Shown: positions 57,720 through 64,000 of the stretch, in pieces
How the letters are laid out: every line of letters begins with the position of its first letter
Numbering within the stretch: the stretch's first letter is position 1
Source of the DNA: Tubiluchus corallicola
Lineage: Eukaryota; Priapulida; Priapulimorpha; Priapulimorphida; Tubiluchidae
Direction of reading: 5' to 3'
Assembly (NCBI GenBank): GCA_030141605.1
Contig: JAQGDQ010000308.1
Location: forward strand, 1-64,000
Length of the DNA stretch: 64,000 bases
Notes under the pieces: generated by a model
Told to the model about the DNA's origin: nothing
The model's database searches: none
Seen by the model: only the letters and a program-made list of their open reading frames with translations
Position numbers and translations under genes: made by a program

Positions 57720-58817
57720 CTAGTGTGTAGTTACACCGGGTCCACCAACAATGGTCTGCCAACAGTCATAACCTTTATTTTTTGCTGCAGTCACTAAGGG
57801 TTCCGAAGAACAACCAGATAAAAGTCCAAATGCACAACCACCTCCACCTGCACCAGTCAGTTTAGAATGGACTTTGTATTGTCGACTCAGTAAAATTACA
57901 TCGTCCAGCTTTGCATGGCCGACTCCTAAAATGTTCAAAAGATTCTGATTAATGTCTACTAATTCGTTGAGTACTGTTTCACTAACATCACAATTACCAT
58001 TTGATAATGAAATGAAAGCTTGTTTTGCCTCAGTTACCACAGATGCAATAGCGTCCAAAACGTGTGTCATAATATTTGGATGCTTATCACATTTTTCTTT
58101 CACACCGCTTACTAACGTTTTTGTACTCCTAGGCACGTTTGTATTAATCACAATAATATTAACTGACATTGTCCCTGGAATGATCTGTTGTACAGAAGGA
58201 GAAGCACCCTTGTCAAAAATCAACATCCCTCCATAAGTACTGACTGCATTATCAACCCCTGAAGGGTTACCATGAATAATTCGCTCAATTTCAAATGCCC
58301 AATTATTTATAAGTTCGTAATCGTTTTCTGACCATGATGTACATTGGGGAGGTATCTCATCAGAAAAGATAAGCAAACTGGTTGCAACACACACAGCATA
58401 TGCAGCAGAAGAGCCAAGTCCAGCTCCAGTTGGTAACGTTGAGTCAACTGTGACGCTAATGCTTCTGATTGGTAACTTATTTAATTTCAAGTGTACATGA
58501 AGGAACGCAATGATAGCCATTTGTCTAGTATCCATGCTTGTAAACTGTAGAAACGCCTTAATTTTCTCCAATGCTTCGCTTTGAACACTTGCTTTATTAC
58601 AGTCAAGGTGAAGTTTTAGCAGATCTGCGATCTGCCATGACACGTTTATTCCTACATTAGGTAAGCATAGCGAAACAAATTCATCCTGAGTCTGCTTCAG
58701 TGTTAGCTGAGTTCTAAGATTCAATGCACCCGCTAGTGCGGGTTTACCATACACCACAGCATGTTCTCCAAACAGAATAATTTTCCCTGGTGCAGACACT
58801 TTTATGATGCTTTCCAT
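57720..58817 (-). CDS. MVK: Mevalonate kinase, single exon
   Basis: 365 codons. Cytosolic GHMP kinase that phosphorylates mevalonate with ATP to give 5-phosphomevalonate, feeding isoprenoid and sterol synthesis. Seen: N-terminal APGKIILFGEHAVVYGKPAL with Lys12 and Glu18; the ATP-binding GHMP motif PTGAGLGSSAAY at 129-140; the catalytic Asp189 in GNPSGVDNAVSTYGG with Glu178 upstream; and C-terminal motif 3, KLTGAGGGGCAF, at 319-330. These correspond to Lys13, Glu19, Asp204 and Glu193 of the human enzyme (396 residues). All are intact, so the enzyme should be active. The vertebrate gene has many introns; this one has none. It starts 35 bp after the TTC33 stop on the same strand. Confidence 0.97.
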   Translation of the reverse strand: MESIIKVSAPGKIILFGEHAVVYGKPALAGALNLRTQLTLKQTQDEFVSLCLPNVGINVSWQIADLLKLHLDCNKASVQSEALEKIKAFLQFTSMDTRQMAIIAFLHVHLKLNKLPIRSISVTVDSTLPTGAGLGSSAAYAVCVATSLLIFSDEIPPQCTSWSENDYELINNWAFEIERIIHGNPSGVDNAVSTYGGMLIFDKGASPSVQQIIPGTMSVNIIVINTNVPRSTKTLVSGVKEKCDKHPNIMTHVLDAIASVVTEAKQAFISLSNGNCDVSETVLNELVDINQNLLNILGVGHAKLDDVILLSRQYKVHSKLTGAGGGGCAFGLLSGCSSEPLVTAAKNKGYDCWQTIVGGPGVTTH

Positions 58818-58852
58818 ATCTAGCTCAGGTTTGTTCTAATTGTTCTACTGTA
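58818..58852 (-). promoter_or_regulatory. 35-bp intercistronic region between TTC33 and MVK
   Basis: Too short for a polyadenylation site plus an independent promoter. On the minus strand it starts TACAG directly after the TAA of TTC33 and contains two more AG dinucleotides before the MVK ATG (CAATTAG, GAGCTAG). Any of these could accept a spliced leader. No AATAAA is present in it. Confidence 0.5.
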
Positions 58853-61800
58853 TTAAAGGTCCATGTCACGTGCGTATACAATACTCAGCTGATGTATATC
58901 ACTAGATTGCAAAAGTTTGATGTTATCACTTTCGTATGAAGCTTTTTCTTTTACTCTTTCATTTAGCGTATGTTGCACTTGTTTAGCCCACAGAAGATCC
59001 TCCGTCCAGAGTTCAGAATCACCTGGATTTAAATGCACTGCCCTTGAGAAACTTTTCACAGCCTTAAAAAAATGATCATTTCAAATAAGGCTGCAATAAA
59101 AATTAAGAAGTGAGAGAAAATCATAAATAAACAATAGATGTATAAACACATGTAATTTATACATGATAAAACAATATTATAATTATTTAATAAAGATCCT
59201 ATGAGTCGCATAACAACAATGGTGTGCAAAGGCTTGTAGAATAGGATTTGGTCTAGTGGTAACATGTCCGCTTTCCGTATGGGAGGTCGTGAATTCGATA
59301 CTGCGGTCGGGTCATACCAAAGACTTTAAAAATGATACCTGTTGTTGCCCTCCCTGGCGTGCGCAGATCACCAAAAGTGGGTTAAAATAATAGTTTCTGT
59401 TATGTAATTGTAGATTGTTATTTATAGTCAGTCCAAAAGCTCTCTGGAATTATGTTAATTGGTCATCCAAAAAGCCAGCTTTAAATAAAGATTATTATTA
59501 TTATAGGGTCCGCCAACAATTGTTCCTGTATTTAAAGGCACTTTGGAGATCTAAAATGAGGCCTAAATTCTAGTGCAAACTTCCTTAAATGTGAGAAATG
59601 CACCTGTAATAAGTTTTGTTTAAGGTGTATATAAGTGATCTGTAATTCCTAGGTAATTTAAGTCAGAATTTTGCTCATGAGTCATAATAGCTATTACTAA
59701 AACTCAGGGCCAGCTCTAGGTAGTCTGGCACCCTAGGCAAAAGTATTTTTAGCGCCCCCTCCTCAACAGTTAACCCCTTCCCCCACAGTCCCAATCACAC
59801 GTCCAAAACAGATAAAAAGTGGTTCCTGTGTGTTAGGCTTATACACACACTTATCTACTAAATTAAGTGTAGCATTTACCTATCTACAGTTAGTGTTGTG
59901 TTAATTGAAATTGAAATTGAATTTATGATGCCATTGTATGTCCTAGGTTTTCAGGAGCAATCAAATTTCTGCAATTCCATCTACTCTTGTCTAGAGTTTC
60001 CCTCAGCTTTTCATTAGAAAATTTTGGAAATCCTAACCCTACAGTAGGCTCATTACTATAAGCAATTACTTTACTCTGCTACTTTATGCAAACAATAGAA
60101 ACTGTAGGCTTTCGTTTCTTTTAATTAGTGCTGTGCACTTAAAGAATTACAATAGGCTACACCATGTTGTTACTTAGGTTAAAGCTCAAAATTAAAGAAT
60201 TACTTCCAGAATTTGGTGCCCTAGGCAACTGCCTAGTTTGCCTTATTGGTAGAACTGGCCTTGCTAAAACTCAGTTCTCTTTTATCACAGGCTTATCGCA
60301 ATTAACTTGAAGTCATAAACTGGATGAGTTCCCAACTTTAGTGGCTTCATTAGCCAAAAGTTTTTTGCGTGAATCGCAGAATGATCTCTTGATCTGCTGG
60401 CATAATTACTGCAGCTAAGTATAGTCGTGCACTGATATTCTATATGCTTCAGTGGGTGATTCTATTTCCAACAAAGGGAGGAAAAGTTTATCCTCACTGC
60501 GATACATTTTACTTTGTTCAAGTTGAGGTAAGAGTTGGCAAAAAATTGGGAGAAAGGGAAGTTTCCATTAAGATTTTCATTAAAAGATACATAGTCTCCA
60601 GATCAAATTTAGAGAATTGGAATGTCTACACTAGAGTATTTATTGTGAGTGATGCAGATCTAGGGTTCAAGGTGGTATAATTCAAAAATTATGTCACATC
60701 AAAAGATAGGCTTTATTTAGATTATGCAGTCTGTTGCTGCTTTATAATCACATGGTGAAGAGGAGGTTTAGAAAAGCCTGCATTCATAATTTTGAGTTAC
60801 TTGAGCTTTTTAGAGTGGGCTTGCAGCAATAAGCAGAGGCACTCTTGTTAAAATTACATGTACATACTGGATTGCTGGTGATGTATACCATTTTTAAGTA
60901 TCTATATACACCCCTGAAAATAATAAAAGCTCGCCTTCAGTACTATTACACAAGACACGTACCCAGCTAAAATTGCAATATGTGTGTTTTCATGTTGGAT
61001 AATACTGTGAATGCATGCCGCTGCATTGCTGCGCAATGTGATGATTTCGTGAAACACATAACCTATCAACATTATAATACAACACGAGCGTAAAATGTGC
61101 ATGAATATTAGCTGCAATAGTTGATTATTAGAAAGATTTACAAGTGCTTTTAACGTTGTAATAATTTTTTTTCAAAATTAGAGGCCATGTAGTGCAAGGT
61201 TTCCATGTGTGGACCGCACACCACTGTGTATTAACCACTTTTAGTGCATTTAGTATTTACCAGTTTTATTTCTCCAGCATGAATTTGTGCACGACCCAGA
61301 GTCTGATGAGCAATCCACCATAAGCTATTAATATGTACTGCAACCTCGGCTGACTTGATTGCCAAGAATGGTTCATAAAGCTGTAGTAAAGCCTGCGAAT
61401 ACAAAAGGAAAGGAATACAGGAAACTGGAGACTTTAACCTGCACCACACTTACCCACTTACTTATAAACTCTAATTTTATCCTGGTTAAACTTATTTATC
61501 ACATGCCTTATTCACTAAACTTGCCAACTCTACTCTTGACAAGTGGAGGATCGTAATTTTCGTAATCGTAATCGTAATCAGAAAACCAAATCATAACACG
61601 CATTCCACATTGCACTGTTTGCTCGAGCGATGCGCTCACCATAACCATAATAATCAGCAATGACAGTGAATATTATTTGCAATTCAACAGAGAAAATGCA
61701 AATATATTTTCACACAAATACGAGTTCATACCTAGTTCTTCATAATGGCAACTGTTTGTAACAACTTGATTATCAAGTAAAGTGAATACATTAACATAAT

Positions 61801-63238
61801 AATACAATTTCAACTTACATACATGTACAAGCTATCAAGACGTAATCACACAGAACTTAGTAATTTTTCTAAAGTAGTACATCATTATTTCTTCTAAGAA
61901 AACGTAGACTACATTTTCACATACGCTTTTTGAACTTTAAAATGTGTAAAGGATAACGAACGCCGAGTAGTGCAGAGTAGCTTATCAGTCATATAAATTG
62001 TGACCATGTTTAATGGATTTATGTCAAAATAGCTTAAATGCAAAATACATTGTTAAAGGAAAAACTAACACTCGAATAACGTTCATTGCATTTTAATGAA
62101 CACTTAGAAAAATTGAAATTACCACGTAATAACATTCCTAGATAAAAATGCAAAAGAAATTTAAATTTTTCTTATTGCCAGCCAAACAAACTTTTCCTTA
62201 AATGGTGGGTAACGGGATTCACAAAAAGCAAAAGTACTGCTAATAATCTCTTGTTTAACGTTTTGAATTACTTGCACAGTAGTTGATAATAGTAACTGCA
62301 ACTCCAAAAAAGCTTGCTCATGCACCTAGCAGCATAAGTGTTTATATTGCACAAACTGGATTTTCATTCAAAATGACATGTCCAAGGGGTACGTGACATT
62401 TGGGCATGAGACGTTGGGGACGAGACATTTGAGCACGGGGATAATTGGGCATGAGACATTTGGGTACCCATAAAATTCAATGTTGTAATATAAATTCAAC
62501 ATATATAGTTAAATGTGTTATAATTATTAAAACAAGTCAATTGACTTTACACTTTTTGCTTTTCCACTTTTGTTCTTTATACAATTTGCCGTATTTCTCG
62601 CAAAATGTGTGATACATGTAATATACGCGTCAGCAACACAGCAATGCTTTTACACGTGCTAAGGGGGTTATAACTGTTTCAAGCTTTAATTACATGATCT
62701 TGTTCAGAAAATAATCATTATTAAGTCTTATTAGAAAAACTTCAAATGTTTTAAAACTTGCATGGTAACATAGCAAGTTACAATTTTAACTTACTATAGG
62801 CAGCACGGTCTGTAGCACTGTACACAGCAAATAATGTCACAGTGTTCTTGCATGACTGAGTTACATACGTAGCAGCATGTTGTGCATTTGTACTGGCGCC
62901 AAAACGGTCGAGCCCAAACAGCCTGTCCACCGCTGATGTGATCGAAAATTGATTTTACTAATTACCCCAGGCACTTATCACAACTTTATTGCTAAAACAT
63001 TCTAACATTTGTCTCAAATATTAAAATTGGGTGAACTTCCTGACAGACAAGGTTTTTCCTTTAAAAAGCCTAGGTCAATCAAATAAGTATGCATAGAAGT
63101 TACAATTAGCAAAACTTTTACAAGAATTTAAACTAATAGCAAACAAAAAAACAAACCTGAGCTTTCATCTCATGAAGGGTAGCATCACTGGGCATCAATA
63201 ATGCAGCTTCCTCCCATTTTGAAATGGCTTCTCTAAAC
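58853..63238 (-). CDS. TTC33: TTC33-like tetratricopeptide repeat protein, last three exons
   Basis: Three in-phase exons on the minus strand: 63,238-63,157 (FREAISKWEEAALLMPSDATLHEMKAQ), 61,392-61,261 (LAIKSAEVAVHINSLWWIAHQTLGRAQIHAGEIKL) and 59,062-58,853 (AVKSFSRAVHLNPGDSELWTEDLLWAKQ ..., stop TAA). They follow human TTC33 segment for segment: REAIQKWDEAL, SWESWQTLGRAQLGLGEI, NPEIWKEDLSWA. Three TPR motifs are visible. The first exon(s) lie beyond the right edge, and the sequence from 63,239 to 64,000 holds none that I recognise. The protein's molecular role is poorly known; in humans it was reported as osmosis-responsive factor. The last exon is shorter than the human C-terminus. Confidence 0.88.
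59244..59503 (+). mobile_element. tRNA-derived SINE
   Basis: The head (about 59,244-59,315) looks like a tRNA: A-box TGGTCTAGTGG at 59,249-59,259 and a degenerate B-box GAATTCGATAC at 59,291-59,301, 32 bases later, as in a tRNA-Glu/Gly-like gene. The body has no frame. The end is TTTAAATAAAG followed by (ATT)n at 59,490-59,503. Head, body and simple-repeat tail identify a SINE, presumably mobilised by one of the LINEs. The head lacks a good acceptor-stem fold, so it is not a functional tRNA gene. Confidence 0.8.
59705..60263. mobile_element. Non-autonomous hAT MITE, 559 bp
   Basis: Perfect 8-bp target duplications CTAAAACT at 59,697-59,704 and 60,264-60,271. The ends are imperfect inverted repeats: CAGGGCCAGCTCTAG on the left, and CAAGGCCAGTTCTAC reading inward from the right. 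A subterminal GCACCCTAGGCA / GGTGCCCTAGGCA pair is also inverted. No coding capacity. Confidence 0.92.
61393..63156. other. TTC33 intron
   Basis: 1.8 kb, AT-rich. It contains degenerate tandem units of the type GAGACATTTGGGCAC (62,394-62,468, listed separately). No gene seen. Confidence 0.5.
62394..62468. repeat. Degenerate minisatellite, about 18-bp units
   Basis: Four to five units built on GACATTTGGGCATGA, such as GAGACGTTGGGGACGAGACA and GAGACATTTGGGTACC. Similar units occur at the edges of some DNA transposons, but no ends are visible here. Confidence 0.65.
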
Positions 63239-64000
63239 CTGTTGAGCCATTAATTGTCTTGTTAAATGATTAAATTAAGCAAATATTATAAAGAGAGAAA
63301 ACAAAGTGAACAAGTGGGAGAATTTACATGCTTTGACGATAATTACATGCATGACATATGCTGAAACAAAATTAACTTGAGTTAAAGGATCGTAATTTTC
63401 TATCTGAGAATCATATCATTATGTACTACATTGTTAATAGTTAATAATGCTTGTGTACGTACTGCCATTCAGTAGTCTATATGCACTTCCAATTATAGAC
63501 CAAAGAGGCCTTTACAAGACATCCAGAATTTGTGCATTATTGCACATGTATTATTGCATTGTAGGTAAAAATCACTTTATATCATTTTCAATATAACCTG
63601 CATTATTGCATATTGGAATCTCAATATAGTTATTGTAGGTGTTTATATGCAGCTCAATACGCATAATGCATTTCGGATTTTCTAGTAACTAGATGCTGCT
63701 TAAATCATAGAGATAATGTCACGTGAAGGTGTCAAAACCATAACAGAACACAAAAAGTCAAAATCATTACACAAAAACCCACGCTCATACTGTGCAACAT
63801 GCAATTTGCAACATATTTGTCATAAAGAACTGCAGTCTAAATTTAAAGAGCAACGAGCACTTGCAATAGCAAATAAAGGTTGTGAAGAAATAACATCCAT
63901 GATGCACAGAGTGATTTTACAGGTTGTTCGTTATATTATATTTGTACTTGCACCATACTGCAATGCTATAAATTGCCTATAATAAACTGCTTGTGAAAGG
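63239..64000. other. Right-edge sequence with one unrecognised open frame
   Basis: Mostly intron-like. A plus-strand frame at 63,716-63,982 encodes a Cys/His-containing stretch (SYCATCNLQHICHKEL, then a Lys/Glu-rich helix) and has a GT after CAG near 63,920. It could be an exon of an unknown plus-strand gene or chance. I do not recognise it. Confidence 0.3.

Larger units (their letters stand above)
59063..61260. other. TTC33 intron holding a SINE and a hAT MITE
   Basis: A 2.2-kb intron. Apart from the two elements listed separately I see no feature in 60,264-61,260. The frame at 60,444-60,680 has no recognisable content. Confidence 0.5.

Noticed and set aside
59244-59315. Functional tRNA gene
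   Set aside because: A-box and B-box are present but the acceptor stem does not pair, the B-box is degenerate, and a SINE body with an (ATT)n tail follows.

Overview
The window is animal nuclear DNA. Split genes with GT-AG introns, long AT-rich introns and intergenic DNA, and many LINE, SINE, hAT and LTR elements show this. The host proteins (an ABCB1-type transporter, a BCR-type RhoGEF/RhoGAP, mevalonate kinase, TTC33) are animal-type, and the repeats point to an invertebrate. The phylum cannot be fixed from the sequence. A 35-bp gap between two same-strand genes and the Gmr1-type retrotransposon would fit a tunicate or another animal with operons and spliced-leader trans-splicing, but that is inference.

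Layout. Positions 1-14,412 (minus strand) hold the first 20 coding exons of a full-length-type ABCB1/P-glycoprotein gene. All splice phases agree, and the gene leaves the window on the left after TMD2, before NBD2. Its introns hold a decayed hAT transposon and a hAT MITE. Positions 14,413-24,289 are its 5' flank, interrupted by an almost complete LTR retrotransposon (15,192-23,135) whose pol order is protease-integrase-reverse transcriptase-RNase H, the Gmr1 arrangement. Positions 24,290-27,714 hold a LINE fragment and a second, gutted gypsy element.

Positions 29,286-31,267 carry only the last two exons (NBD2) of a second ABCB gene. After LINE sequence (31,735-35,406) and a degenerate pentanucleotide repeat comes a second copy of ABCB exon 1 with the same 5' flank (35,749-37,802). 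This copy lacks the retrotransposon and keeps its empty target site. A tandem ABCB duplicate therefore seems to have lost its middle.

Positions 39,086-42,620 are a CR1/jockey-like LINE. Positions 45,423-48,860 are a single-exon 1,145-codon BCR homologue (coiled coil, DH, PH, C2, RhoGAP). Positions 49,000-57,700 are gene-poor, with pogo/Tigger and LINE debris. Positions 57,720-63,238 hold intronless mevalonate kinase immediately downstream of the TTC33 gene on the same strand, with a SINE and a hAT MITE in the first TTC33 intron from the 3' end. The host genes do different jobs (lipid/drug efflux, Rho signalling, isoprenoid synthesis, a TPR protein); only the TTC33-MVK spacing suggests shared expression.
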